A stretch of 64,000 bases of DNA. Origin: Tuctoria greenei. Lineage: Eukaryota; Streptophyta; Magnoliopsida; Poales; Poaceae. Numbering within the stretch: the first letter of the stretch is position 1; every line of letters begins with the position of its first letter. Both the position numbers and the translations under genes were made by a program. Shown here in pieces: positions 43,274 through 56,170 of the stretch. The notes beneath the pieces are model-generated. The model had not been told where the DNA came from and searched no databases. It worked only from the letters and a program-made list of their open reading frames with translations. The stretch lies in assembly GCA_036927565.1 (NCBI GenBank), contig JAYESD010000001.1, positions 268,719,560 to 268,783,559 of the forward strand, given 5' to 3'.

Positions 43274-46200
43274 GTGACACTAGAGCAAGCTCAGGAAGCA
43301 CCTGATGTGGTGATCGTTATGTTTTCTGCTAATTCCCACCCCGCCACAGTATTGTTTGATTCGGGTGCTACACATTCATTTATATCTAAAGATTTCATAA
43401 AGAAGCATGACATGGTAGTTATATTCTTGAATCGGTCGTTGCTGATAAACTCTCCTGGAGGAGAGATGGTGGTAAGGAATCTATGTTGTAAAGTGAGTAT
43501 AAACATAAGGGTGGTAGTCTTTTGGGCCAACCTAATAGTGTTGGACTTGCAAGGATTAGACATCATTTTGGGAATGGACTGGTTGACAAAGAATCAAGGA
43601 GTAATTCATTGTGCAACTAGGACAGTTTGCTTAACGCACCCAGATGGTACTACAGTGGAGTTCAAGCCAGATCAGACACAAGAGGCGGTTGTACAACTCA
43701 ACCATCTTGAGAGTACAGAAGGCATCAGGGTTGTGAGTGAGTTTCCGGATGTATTTCTAGAAGACTTACCAGGTATGCCCCCTGATCGAGAGATTGAGTT
43801 TATCATTGAATTAGTACCTGGAACGGCCCCAATATATAAGAGGCCGTATAGAATGGATGTTTAACAATTAGCTGAACTAAAGGATCATATTGAGGAGTTA
43901 CTGGGAAAAGGATATATTCGTCCTAGCTCATCGCCTTGGGGAGCACTAGTTATATTTGTACCTAAGAAGGATGGTACCCAAAGGTTGTGTGTGGATTATC
44001 GTGCCTTAAATGCGGTAACAATCAAGAATAAATACCCACTACCAAGAATCGAAGATTTGTTTGATCAGTTGAGAGGAGCATGTGTGTTCTCTAAGATTGA
44101 TCTTCGCTCGGGTTATCACCAACTGAAGATTAGACCCTCAGACATTCCAAAGACTGCATTTGTCTCTCGATATGGACTATATGAGTATACATTTATGTCG
44201 TTTGGATTGACCAATGCTCCCGCATATTTTATGTATCTGATGAACAAGGTATTCATGGAGTACTTGGACAAGTTTGTAGTGGTGTTCATCGACGACATAC
44301 TTATCTACTCCAAGGCTGAAGAAGAGCATGAGAAGCACATCAGGATGGCTCTATAGAAGCTTCACCAACACCAATTATATGCCAAACTTAGTAAGTGTGA
44401 GTTTTGGCTAAAGGAAGTATCATTTTTGGGTCATGTCATATCTGAAGGAGGTATAGCAGTGGATCCAGGCAAAGTGGCAGATGTCCTTAAATGGGAAACG
44501 CCTGAGAGTGTACATGATATACGAAGATTCTTAGGGATGGCTGGTTATTATCGTCGATTCATCAAGGTATTTTCAAAGATCTCTTGACCACTAACCAAGT
44601 TACTTGAGAAATGAGTTGCTTTCAAGTGGACCCCCGAATGTGAAGTGAGCTTTGTCGAGTTGAAGAAGAGGTTAACCAATGCGCCAGTATTGGTGATGCC
44701 TGTCATGCAGAAGGAGTTTGTAGTTTATTGTGATGCATCCGGTCATGGTTTAGGATGTGTCTTAATGCAAGGAGGACATGTTGTATCCTATGCTTCAAGA
44801 CAGCTTCAGAAACATGAGAGGAATTATCCAACCCATAATCTAGAATTGGCAGCTATTGTCCATGCATTGAAGATATGGAGACACTACTTAATGGGAAAAA
44901 GAACCGAGATATACACAGATCACAAGAGCTTGAAGTACATATTCACACAACCAGATCTTAATATCAGACAACGTCGTTGGCTGGAGTTAATAAATGATTT
45001 TGATGTGGGAATCAACTACCATCCAGGGAAGGCTAATGTGGTCGCTGATGCTCTAAGTAGAAAGGGACAATGTAATAATTTGTCAGTACAAGCTCTTCAA
45101 CCCCAGTTATGTGAAGAGTTTGCAAGGTTAAACTTATGCCTAGTGTCTAGTACTGAAGCAGTTGCTATGGAAGTGGATTCAACCCTTGAACATGATATAC
45201 GAGAAGGACAAAAGAATGATGAGAAGGTCAAGGAGATCAAGCAATTAATGAAGAAAGTAAAAGCTCCAAACTTTAGAGAGGATGAACAAGGAACCCTATG
45301 GCTTGTAAAGCGGATTTGTGTTCCAGACCTAAAGGAGATTAGATAGTTGATACTAAGGGAAGCTCATGACTCATCATACTCCATTCATCCTGAAAGCATG
45401 AAGATGTATCAAGATCTTAAAGATCGATATTGGTGGCATAGAATGAAACAGGATGTAGCAGAATATGTGGCCATATGTGATACATGTCAATTGATTAAGG
45501 CGGAACATCAAAGACCAGCAGGGTTATTGCAACCAATCAAAGTGTCAGAATGGAAATGGAAAGAAATTAGTGTGGATTTCATTGTGGGACTACCAAGGAC
45601 ACAGTCTGGATATGATTCTATATGGGTTATAGTGGATCGTTTGACTAAAGTTGCCCACTTTATTCCTGTGACGGAAACCTACAATGGTCCCAAGTTGGCG
45701 GAACTGTATATCACCAGGATCGTATGCTTACACGGAGTTCCTAATAAGATCATCTCAGATCGAGGCACTCAATTTACCTCAAGATTCTGGCAGAAATTGC
45801 ATGAATCAATGGATACCCGTTTAAATTTTAGTTCGGTGTATCATCCTCAGACTGATGGTCAGACAGAACGTACCAATCAGATATTAGAAGACATGTTGAG
45901 AGCGAGTGCTTTAAAGAATAGCTAAAGTTGGGATAAGAATCTGCTATATGTCAAATTCTCTTATAACAACAGTTATCAAGCCAGTTTGAAGATATCTCCT
46001 TTTGAGGCATTATATGGGTGGAAATGTAGGACACCATTGTTTTGGAATCAAACTGGAGAAAGTCAAGTTTTTGGGCCTAATGTATTGAAAGAGGCTGAAA
46101 GACAAGTACAAGAAATCCGGAAGAATCTAAAGGCAGCCCAAACAAGACAGAAGAGTTATGCGGATACTCGAAGATGTGATCTAACATTTGAGGTTGGTGA

Positions 46201-46609
46201 TTATGTGTACTTGAAGGTGTCACCTATGAGAGGGTTGAGAAGATTTAAAGTAAGAGGCAAGTTGTCACCCCGCTACATTGGTCCGTTCAAGATATTAGAA
46301 CGACGAGGTGAAGTGGCTTATCAGCTTGAGCTTCCGCCACATTTGTCAGATGTATATAATGTATTTCATGTGTCACAACTTAAGAAGTGTCTTAGAGTGT
46401 CTGAGGAACAGTTACCTATGGAAGCAGTTGATGTACAAGAAGATTTGTCTTATGTAGAACAGCCTGTCAAGATACTCGAGACATTAGAAAAGGTTACCAG
46501 AAACAAAGTCATTCGCATGTGTAAAGTGCAATGGAAACATCACTCGGAGGCAGAAGCAACATGGGAAAGAGAAGATCTCAAGGCCAAATTCCCTCATCTA
46601 TTCTCTTAG
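43274..46609 (+). pseudogene. gypsy-2 pol: protease, RT, RNase H, integrase, chromodomain; one frame with six stops
   Basis: Every segment is in the same frame. Protease: LFDSGATHSFIS, then GLDIILGMDWL. RT: PLPRIEDLFDQLRGACVFSK, SFGLTNAPAYFMYLMN, FVVVFIDDILIYSK. RNase H: VYCDASGHGLGCVLMQ, YPTHNLELAAIVHALK, KANVVADALSRKG. Integrase: zinc region with CDTCQ; Asp in ISVDFIVGLP, Asp in IISDRGTQF, Glu in TDGQTERTNQILED. Chromodomain at 46451-46606: YVEQPVKILE, then VQWKHHSEAEATWERE. Stops: TAA 43862-43864, TAG 44354-44356, TGA near 44586 and 44612, TAG 45344-45346, TAA 45923-45925. No frameshift in about 3.3 kb. Chromodomains of chromoviruses target integration to marked chromatin. Confidence 0.93.
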
Positions 46610-46640
46610 GGCGTTCGAATCTCGATGGCAAGATTCCATT

Positions 46641-46655
46641 TAAGGGGGGTAGAGT
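46641..46655 (+). promoter_or_regulatory. Polypurine tract of gypsy-2
   Basis: TAAGGGGGGTAGAGT sits directly before the TGTAACACCC start of the 3' LTR and would prime plus-strand synthesis. The gypsy-1 counterpart (minus strand AAGGGAGGTAGGTT) is similar. Confidence 0.85.
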
Positions 46656-47616
46656 TGTAACACCCATATTTTATGTGCATAAATTTGAGCAAAGTATAGA
46701 ACATTCAAGTCTGCATTTTTGTGTGAATTTTGAAGTTCAAACGAGTAGCAAACGTTGAAGTTTGAATTTGAAATCAAATCAAAAGAAAAGAAAAGGAAAA
46801 AGAATAAAACCCCCCTAATGGGCCAAATTTCCCACCCGACCCAATTTCCCCTTCCCTCACCCGCAGCCCAACAACCCCCACTCCCTCTCTTCTCTCTCTG
46901 CCGCACGGGACCCATCTGTCATCCCTTCCAGGGAGCAACCGCCGCCTCCCTCTCCTTCCCGCGCCCACGCCGCACACCCCCCCTCCAACCGCCATCCCAC
47001 ACGCGAAATTCAATCGGGAAACCACCCCTTCGCACGCACCGACAACCACCGCACGCGCTACCCTTATAAAATCCCCGCTCCCCCTCTCTTTCTTCCTCTT
47101 CGCACTCAAACCCTAGCCAATCGCCATTCTCGGTATGTTGCGCACGTTCTCGACGATCCAGAGCCTAACCTTCGCTCCTTCCTTCTCTAATCGCATTGCC
47201 TTGTCGCCAGGAGCACGCCGGACAAGTTGGTGTGGAGATTTAGCCGGGGATTCGCCGAGTTCGACGAGTGTCGACGCCAACCGCCGCCGCCTCTCGTCAC
47301 CCACCCCTCTCCGGCCGATTTCGCTCCCTGAAACCCCCCGAGGTATGCTCCACTCTCTCCCCTCTTGCGTTTAGTGTATAGCACGCATAGGATTAGACCA
47401 CGTTTGGCCAAACGCCGGCGAGGTCGCCGTCGCCCGCGCGCGAGGTCAGTGCCGCAGGGGCGACATGGCCGAATCTCGACCCTCGGTTCAAACCGAACGG
47501 CCGAGATTAAAACGTTAGATACCGGTTCGCCATAAGAAAATCTCGCACGTTCATTTTAAAATCAACAGCCCATGTTCAAACATCTTTTCCAGCTGCTAGT
47601 TTTGCACTGAGGCCCC
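46656..47616 (+). repeat. 3' LTR of gypsy-2, first part (before Sirevirus B)
   Basis: It starts TGTAACACCCATATTTTATG. It holds a pyrimidine-rich, TATA-containing stretch (CTTATAAAATCC at about 47063) and a GC-rich leader. It is cut at 47616 by Sirevirus B and resumes at 59820. The first bases are not present in the truncated 5' LTR, so the LTR start is judged from the TG and the polypurine tract. Frames at 46755-47374 are LTR sequence. Confidence 0.85.
47612..47616. repeat. Target-site duplication of Sirevirus B, GCCCC (left) vs GCCTC (right)
   Basis: GCCCC ends just before the TG at 47617. GCCTC follows the last A at 59819 (59820-59824). Four of five bases match. The flanks continue the same LTR on either side. 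Confidence 0.75.
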
Positions 47617-49080
47617 TGTAAGGATCAAATGCCCAAGAGGGGGTGAATTGGGCTTCTTTTCAAAAATTAAAGCAATAAAAACTTAACTACTAAAAGACCA
47701 ATTCCCTATGCAAACAACCTATGCATTTAAGTGAATAGTAAGATTGCGGTATATGAAATGCATAAGTGTAACGGGAGAGGAAGAAAGTGCAAACTCCCGA
47801 GGAGACACGAGGACACGGTGATTTATCCCGTGGTTCGGCAAGATACTCAAGATCTTCCTACATCCATGTTGTGGCACCCACCAAAGGGTATAGCCACTCC
47901 CAAGTCACTGAGACCAGGGATCTTCACTAAAAGTCTCTGTTCGCCAACCCGCCAAGGTGGAGCTCAAGCCTTGTACAATTTTGATCCTCCGGGCTTCCAC
48001 AAACGTCTTGGCAAGCTCCGTAAGACTCTCTCCAATCACCGACTGTTACAAGGTGAATGCAATCACCAAGAGACACTCCCTTACAGCTCTCACTATGCTA
48101 GAGACTCCAATCACCAAGAATGGAAGCACACAAGCATTATCTCTAGCAAGTTCTAGCCTATCTCTTGGTGTACAAGTGGTGTAAATGATGTAGAAGTGGT
48201 AGCTCAATGTCTTGAATGCTTGGTAATGTGTATAGTAGCTCTGGGTATCAAGACTTATCAAAATGACTGGTTGAAGGGGTATAAATAGCCAGCTTCCACG
48301 AAATAGTCGTTGGAAAAGTAGGCTGACATCACTGTTCTACAAACATCGGATGATTCGATGTTCTCCCTTCAGTTGTCATCGGTCGAATCCAAATTAGCTA
48401 ATGTCACTGTGTTAGATATGATCGTTGATCGACCGATGTAACACTTGCCTCATCATCGGATGATTCGGTGACACTTCATCCAGAATTGATACAGAAATAA
48501 TGCTTACTAGAGTGATTGACCGATGTGTTATGGTTGTACATCGAATGGTCCGGTGTTACACTTGGTCCAGCGAAATTGCTTACTGGAGTGATAGACCGAT
48601 GTAACACTTGCTTCATCATCGGATGATCTGGTGTGTACTCAAGTCTGAGGTCTTTTTCTGCTGTTGAGCCAACTCGACCGATGTAGTCTTTTCTGTATAC
48701 ATCGGATGATCCGGTGAGTTGATTTTGACTGCTTCGAGTTGTTCTAAGTTATTCTTTTGGAATTTCTTCGAGTGACCTCTTAGACATTGGTTTGAATTGT
48801 TCTTCTGATGATGACCAAGTCTTGAGTGTTGTCAATTTCGATGGAATAATTTTGACATATGAGCTTTTTCTTTTAATCTTCATAAAAATCGATTGACCTT
48901 GTAAGATAGTTTGTTTAGGAGTCTCCAATTGTATCCAATGAGCAGTAGATTGTATAAATATAGAGTCCATTAAGTGTGATGAGATATACGAGAGACCTTG
49001 CATCCACAAACTCATTAGTAATATCTAACGGTTGTCATTAATTACCGAAACCATACCTCATGGGGGCCTAGATGCTTTCA
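47617..49080 (-). repeat. 3' LTR of Sirevirus B (left side), 1464 bp
   Basis: On the plus strand it runs from TGTAAGGATC to GATGCTTTCA. It pairs with 58355-59819 with about 55 differences by eye (near 4%). It carries the palindrome array at about 48345-48720 and TATTTATA (minus strand) at about 48280. Confidence 0.93.
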
Positions 49081-49081
49081 G

Positions 49082-49381
49082 TCTCCCCCTTTTTGGTGAT
49101 TGATGACAACACAACGAGTAAAGCATAACAGTAATGAAATTAAGAATACAATACTCAAAAAGATATACAATAGGTACAAGATTTTTCACATTAAACTTGA
49201 AGGCTAAAAAACGATCAATAAAGTACAAGAGAATTAAGAGGCACACAAATACTCAATGAATAGCAAAAGAGTAGCAAATCTCCCAAATTACAAAAGCTCC
49301 CAAAAAGATATACTCCTCCCCCTACAACGAGGAATCCCCCTAGGACTAAGCTATCCCTCCCCCTGACTCTTCTCCCCCTTT
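49082..49381 (-). promoter_or_regulatory. Multiplied polypurine tracts of Sirevirus B
   Basis: Minus-strand GGGGGAG-type tracts lie at 49082-49093 (next to the LTR) and at about 49315-49325, 49334-49341, 49356-49364 and 49371-49381. Spacing resembles Sirevirus A. The intervening 220 bp is AT-rich and non-coding. Confidence 0.85.
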
Positions 49382-49414
49382 GGCATCAAGACACCAAAAA
49401 GGGAAGCCGAGTGT

Positions 49415-51593
49415 CTAAGGACCCTGAGTGCTCAGGGCGATGATGAACTGGTCGCCGTCGGGGGTGCTGTCATCGGAGCTGCTGCCTGCTGCTGCTGAAG
49501 CTGGAGTGGAGGGGACCGGTGCTGCAGGAGCTGCTGTCGGTGACTGCTGAGTCTGGACTACAGGTAGTGGGTCACTGACAACTGAAGCCGGAGTCTGCTA
49601 GAAGAGTGTCGAAGCCGGCAAGGGAGAGTGAATGGGTGCGCCTGGAGCTAGCAGTGGTGACATGCTGATCGTCGGGATCGGCGTGGTCGACACTGGAGCT
49701 GAAACTGGAGCCAGGACAGGCGGACCTGGAGCTAGACCCGGAAGCTGAGAGGGCAGGGCAATCCCAGTCTGAGTGTAGAGGTTGGTGATCAACCCCAGGA
49801 TGCCCATCATAGCCTACTGCTTCTGCTGCTGCTGGTCAAGAGAACGCTGGTGCATCTGATCAATCAGTACAGTGATTCTGTCAGTGTCCTCTCGCCTCTC
49901 GCGGGCTATCTGACGCTGCATCTCCGTCTGCTGCTGCTGGAGCTCCAAAATACGCACAGCCTGCTCAGCTTTGGCCTGCTTAGCTGCAAGCCGATCTAGT
50001 CGCTGCTGCTCAACCATCTGCTGAAGTAGAGAAGTGAGCTCAGATGGCTGAGAGACTTGTGCCTCGGACATCGGAGGTGGAGTAGGTGGTGGTGCAGTCG
50101 AGCCTCCAGCCTCCGCGTCGTGCTACCTGGGTGAGGGAGGAGGTGGGAAGTACTCCTCGACACTGTCACTAGTGTCACTCTCTGACCAGATATGCTATAG
50201 ATCCCCACCCTGTGCCTTAGCCTGTGCTAGGATCTCATCTTCCTTCTCCAGATCCGACCAATCTTCTTCAGAAAGTCGAGCTCGGACCTGACGCTCAACT
50301 GGACGGCCAAGAGGGCGGTCTCCAGAAGCTGGAGCACGGTAGTGCCCGAACCATGTGACGCTCTCGTCGGTGAGACTGTCACACACGGCTAACCCCTCTG
50401 GAGCCAACAGGTAGAGGAGGTGATTGATCCAGTGGCCAAACACAAGCTGCCTCATCATCCCAACTCCATCGGTAATGACGTCCTCCATCTCACATATGAG
50501 AATATCCACAATGTCGAACTCCATCCCATTCATGACATAGAATAGGAGGGTCTGCTGCAAACTGGTGAACCCCTCAAGGTATCCGGACCTCGGCAGAAGT
50601 GTGCGGCGCAAGGCAAGGTGCACAATGCGTGCAGCTGGAGTGAGTAGAGCCGGTACCCTTAGCTGGTTAGGAGATAAGGGCTGAGCAAACAGTGATCGTA
50701 TCTCCTCAAAAGATGGTGCCACACCTCCAGTGAGCGGCCTCCTCGGTGGGTCAGCCTGTCCATATACTCTCTCGTGTAGGCATGTGTCGTGAAGATCCAC
50801 GCCTAGCAGCTGTCCCAAGGTCTGACGAGTCATATGGTGATGCTGGCCCATGAACATGAAATCAATGGATCTGCGGCCCTCAGAGACATAGAGTGTGGCA
50901 TAGAACACTCGGACCCAGTCCTCCACGAAGGCACCCCGCTGGTAAGACATCACCTCCACTAGCCCTCTGTATCTCTCAAAGTAAGGGAGTATCTCTGTCC
51001 CGGCTGCAAGTGCGAGCTGATCTCAGTCAAGAAAGTTATGCTGGAAGAGCTTATGGCCCCGACGTCTGTAAGTCTCGTACAGTGACGCCTGTGTCAGGGT
51101 CTAGAAGCAGCTGTCAACAAGTGGCTCTCTGGGCTGCGGGAACCACTCCTCAAAGAGAATGCTCCATTTGAGCTTCCTGAGCTGCTTTGCCTTCAACTTC
51201 CTATAATCGGTCAGGTGGACACCCTCACCAACCCGGACATTGGTGTCCATCTCATAGACAGCTCTCTGGGCCGCCCTGTCCTCCCGTAGCTCAGCTGCAG
51301 AGGGTCTCGGTCTCGGGGCTGCAGCTGGATGACCCCCACGGGTCCTGACTGACCACCGACGAACAAGCGGCACCTCAGGCTCCTCAGTCTCCTCTGGTTC
51401 CTCAGGCACCGGAGGTTGCCTCTGTCGGGCCTCACGGATCCTCGGCGATCCTCCTCGGTCACGCTCTCGCTCCTCAGCGGCGCAAGCGGCCATCAGCGCT
51501 TTCTTCTCCTCCTTCAACAACTTCTGCTTCTTAGCGGTTGGCTCCTCAATAGCCTTGCCCTTTCCTTTCTTGTCATGACCCATCTCGAGTGAT
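49415..51593 (-). pseudogene. Sirevirus B extra (env-like) ORF, broken
   Basis: Minus strand from ATG at 51593 (MGHDKKGKGKAIEEPTAKKQ) to the stop at 49415-49417. Same layout as in A: lysine-rich start, RREDR-type charged region, plant-transposon-type domain (WVRVFYATLYVSEGRRSIDF, GYLEGFTSLQQTLLFY), acidic patch, Gln-rich coiled-coil, Pro/Ala/Ser-rich end. The 50195-50959 segment is open over the domain and lacks the stop that A carries near 19290. Stops near 51101, 50195, 49814 and 49598 and at least one frameshift break the rest. Comparison with A shows that each copy is broken at different places, so the ancestor was open. Confidence 0.8.
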
Positions 51594-52905
51594 GATGGCG
51601 AAGATGAGCACGCCGGACAAACGATGTCGGGCACACGAGACGGTGATGCAAAGATCGTCGCGGCCGGGCGAACACTAGCTGCAAAGAGGAGGCGGCGGTG
51701 CGACGGAGAGCACGGCGACCGGAGGGCGACAGCACGGCGGCGCAGAGGGCGGCGGCGCGGCGCCTAGGACGGCGGCGCAGGGCGGCGGTGGCGCTGCGTG
51801 GAGTGGTGGCGGCGGCGCTGTGAGGTCGGGCTGAGGGTGGTGGCGGCCGGAGGGCGGCAGTGGCTGGAGGGCAGCGGCGGCCGGAGGCAAGGAGCGGCGG
51901 CGGCAGAGAGGAGGGCACAGAGCGGCGTCGGGGAGGTTCGGCATCGGGGAGAGAGAAAATTGAGAACAAAGAGGCGCTAAATAGGTGGGGCCCGAACCCT
52001 AGCTCAAATTTTAACATCGGATGAACCGACATCAGCTGAGAGGTGCATCGGTTGAATGGTACAGTAAGGGTATTCCAGAGGCACCTTCGGCATCAGATGA
52101 TCCGACGTGGAAAGTATTATCACCGGTTGAATTTGGCACAACTCCAGAAATGTGAACATCGGATGATCTGATATTCCTCATAATGAACTCATCGGTGGAT
52201 TTGACTTTCTAGCTGAGCTGACCCTTGTACTTAAGCACAAACTGATCCGATGAAGCTTCTGGCCTAAGCATCGGATAATCCGATGACTACAAAACAGCAA
52301 CATCCCATATATGTCCTTTGACTCAAACAAACAAACAAGGAGAAACACATGTCTTAGGACTTTTTGGGCAACCCCTTACCCCTCAAAAAGATTATAACAC
52401 TAGTTGCCAATAACTTGGCTAAGCCCTAAAACAAATAGAACACCGAAGAAATTAAGGAATAAATCCAAATAAAATGTAAGGCCCATGCTTTGTGAGCTAG
52501 AGGATGAAGACTTCTATCTCTTTAAAGCATGTTCCTTTAGGCATTAACGCACCTAACATTTTGTTCTTTCCACATCATATGAGTTGAGATATTGCATTTC
52601 AAACAAGTCTCTTTCTCATGAAGTGGGTTCCCCTTTGTGACAATCTACCATATGCAATGCCAAACAATTTTTAATGCAAGAAATTAAACGTGAGTGCAAG
52701 TCTATATGGCAGGCATCATGCAAGACACAAAGTAAATCTATCTTGCCAAATTTTAACCTTTCAAATGCTTCTTCAGGGAGAGACACTCTCCAAGCCTTGG
52801 GGAAACCCAAAAGAACCTCCATCCCAAACTAACCCTTGCTCGCCCCTATCCTTTGAAAGTTAGACAAGACCTATATGTGATGCATTCTTACATGACCATG
52901 GCAAC
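51594..52905 (-). other. Spacer upstream of the Sirevirus B extra ORF
   Basis: 51660-51980 is the GC-rich leader (GCC repeats). About 51985 has CTATTTAG, TATA-like on the minus strand. 52012-52285 holds the CATCGG/CCGATG palindromes. 52300-52905 is the conserved non-coding stretch after pol. Frames in the GC-rich part are compositional. The arrangement is the same as in A (16790-18233). Confidence 0.65.
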
Positions 52906-55900
52906 TTACATGACGTTCGATGTATCTAGCACATTTAATTCACTTCTTAGTCTAGAAAAAGTTTTCTCATCAAGTGGTTTAGTGAATATATCCGCCAATT
53001 GTTCTTCAGACCTAACACCTCGCAAGGAGATGTCTCCCTTAGCTTCATGGTCCCTCAAAAAATGATGGCGAATATCAATGCACTTAGTGCGGGAGTGTTG
53101 AACGGGGTTTTTAGCAATCTTAACCGCACTTTCATTGTCACAAAGGAGAGGCACACAACCAAGTTTAATACCAAAGTCCAAAAGGGTTTGCTTCATATAA
53201 AGGATTTGGGCACAACATGCACCGGCCGCTATATATTCCGCTTCCGCAGTGGACAAAGCAACAGAGTTTTGCTTCTTGCTAGACCAAGATACTAGGGAAC
53301 GCCTAAGCAAGTGGCACCCACCGGAGGTACTCTTGCGATCCACACGGCATCCGGCAAAGTTCGAATCCGAGTAACCCAAGAGATGGAATTTAGCACCTTT
53401 AGGGTACCACAGGCCTACACTTGGGGTATGCTTGAGATACCGAAGTATCCTAAAGACCGCCTTCCGATGTGATTCTTTAGGTGCCGCTTGAAAGCGAGCA
53501 CACAAGCATACACTAAACATTATATCATGCCTAGATGCAGTAAGATAAAGCAAAGAACCAATCATAGAACGGTAATTAGATTGGCCAACAGGTTTATCGT
53601 CCTTATCCGCGTCGAGATAACAATTTGTTGCCATTGGAGTACTTCTTGAGCTACAATCTCCCATCTCAAATTTCTTCAAGAGGTCCTTGGTATACTTTTC
53701 TTGATAGATGAAGGTTCCCTCTTGAAGTTGCTTGATTTGAAATCCAAGGAAGAAGTTGAGCTCTCCAATCATCGACATCTCGAATTCCCTAGACATCATT
53801 TTGCCAAACTCATGGCTAAGAGCTTCGTTAGTTGAACCAAAAATAATATCATCGACATAAATTTGACAAATAAATAGTTCTCCGTCGATGTCTTTGGTGA
53901 AGAGTGTAGTGTCCACCCTCCTGATCTTGAATCCTTGCATGATCAAGAAATCCCGTAGTCGTTCATACCATGCCCTAGGTGCTTGCTTGAGCCCGTAGAG
54001 CGCCTTGTGCAACCTAAACACATGATTAGGATTCCTCGGATCTTCGAACCCGGGAGGTTGTTCAACATAAACAAGCTCGTTAATATAACCATTAAGAAAG
54101 GCACTTTTCACATCCATTTGATAAAGCTTTATGTTATGATGTGATGCAAAAGCAAGAAGTATACGGATAGCTTCTAGTCGAGCGACCGGAGCAAATGTTT
54201 CTCCAAAGTCTAGTACTTCAACTTGCGAGAAACCCTTGACCACAAGTCTTGCCTTGTTGCGGATCACAACACCGTTCTCGTCTTGTTTGTTGCGGTACAC
54301 CCACTTTGTCCTGATGAAGTTCTTGTCCTTGGGTCACTCCTCCAACACCCAAACTTCATTGCGGATGAAGTTGTTAAGTTCTTCTTGCATGGCCATCACC
54401 CAATTTGGACTTTGAAGTGCTTCCTCAATGTGAGTGGGTTCTACACATGAAACAAACGAGTAGTGCTCACAAAACATAGCGAAACGCCGAGAACGTGTAC
54501 ATACTCCCCTTGACGGACTTCCAATGATTTGATCAATCGGATGCGCCTTGGATATGCGTCCATGCCTCATAAGTGGTTGTGAAGCACTTGGCGGTGGTGA
54601 TGCGTGTTGCTCTTCTTGTGGTTGGACTTGATCATGGACTTGTTCTTCTTCTTGATGTTGTGTAGCTTGTGAATCTTGTGTCGACAATGGATCATCTTTT
54701 TCTTCTTCGTCAACTTGAGGTGCCATAGATGTGTTGATTTTGGAACTTGAAGCTCCCCCTTGATCATGGCTCTCCTCAACTTTAGGCTTGATGTCTACAA
54801 TGGTCATGTTCTTCATAGCTTCTCGTAGAGGCTCATCATCTATTTCGTCATGACCAAAACTCTCCTCTTGGGAGCCATTAGTTTTATCAAACTCAATATC
54901 ACAACTTTCCTCAACTAAACCGGAGGTTTGGTTGAATACTTGATATGATTTTGAGTTTGATGCATAACGAAGAAATATACCAACATCACATCTTCTTTCA
55001 AACTTACCGAGCCTTTTCTTGCTGTAGATGTAGCACTTGCACCCGAATACTCGGAAATAGGAGATGTTGGGCTTTCTCCCAATGAGGAGTTCATACGGGG
55101 TCTTGTGAAGTAGTCAGTGTAGATAGACCCGATTTGCGGCATGGCACGCCATGTTGATTGCTTCGGCCCAAAACTTCTCGAACGTGCCATAGTCATCAAG
55201 CATTGCTCGTGCAAGAGTGATGAGAGTCTTGTTTTTCCTTTCAAAGACACCATTTTGTTGAGGAGTGTATGTGGCCGAAATTCATGCTTCACGCCTTCAC
55301 GATCACACCACTCCTCAATGTTGTAGTTCTTGAATTCGGTGCCGTTGTCACTCCGGACTTTGATCATGGGAAGTTGAAATTCCCTTTGAGCACGGTTAGC
55401 GAAGGTCTTGAACACTTCCAGAGTTTCACTCTTGTCACCTAGAAACAAAGTCCAAGCATAGCGAGAGTAGTCATCAACTATAACAAGACAATAGAGATTA
55501 CCACCAAGACTTTGATATGTGGACGGTCCGAAGAGGTCCATGTGGAGCAACTCAAGTGGCTTGGAGGCTGAAACCATTGTCTTCATCGGGTGGTGTGAAG
55601 CAACTTGTTTCCCGGCTTGACAAGCGCTACAAAGCTTGTTCTTCTCAAATGTGACATCATTCACGTCGGTCACCATCCCGAGCTTGAATGACTTCTTGAG
55701 CTTGCTCATTCCAATAGCTATGTGTCGATGCCATAGCCAACCCAAACTCGTCTTGGTGAAAAGACAAGTGGTCAAGCTAGCATCCTTGTTGGAGAAGTCT
55801 ACTAGGTAGAGATATCCATGCTGAAACCCTTTGAAAATTAGTTCTTGGCTTGTTTCACTAGTCATAACAACATAATTCTTGCTAAAGGTGCACGTTAGTC

Positions 55901-56156
55901 CAATATCACATAATTGTGCAATAGAAAGCAAATTGAAACTAAGTGACTTAACATACAATACATTAGAAATAGATAAATCATTTGAAATTGCAATCTTACC
56001 CAACCCAATTACCTTCCCCTTAGAGTTATCACCAAAGGTGACTTGTTCATGATTGCCGGGGTTTTCTATGGTGGTGAACATACCATCGTTACCGGTCATG
56101 TGTTGAGTGCACCCGCTATCGAGTACCCAATGCTTTCCTCCGTCTTTGTAGTTCAC
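52906..56156 (-). pseudogene. Sirevirus B pol: protease, integrase, RT, RNase H
   Basis: Minus strand. Protease DSGCTQHM and the pre-integrase and integrase region are open from 56156. A one-base deletion near 55280, just before the catalytic Glu region, shifts the frame. The linker resumes at 54816 with CEHYSFVSCVEPTHIEEALQ, where A has stops. A TGA near 54334 (CGA in A) interrupts before RT. RT and RNase H are open at 54300-52906 (MDVKSAFLNGYINELVYVEQ, YVDDIIFGS, STAEAEYIAAG). As in A, the first codon follows a TAG and there is no nearby ATG. Confidence 0.92.
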
Positions 56157-56170
56157 CTACACACATGAAT

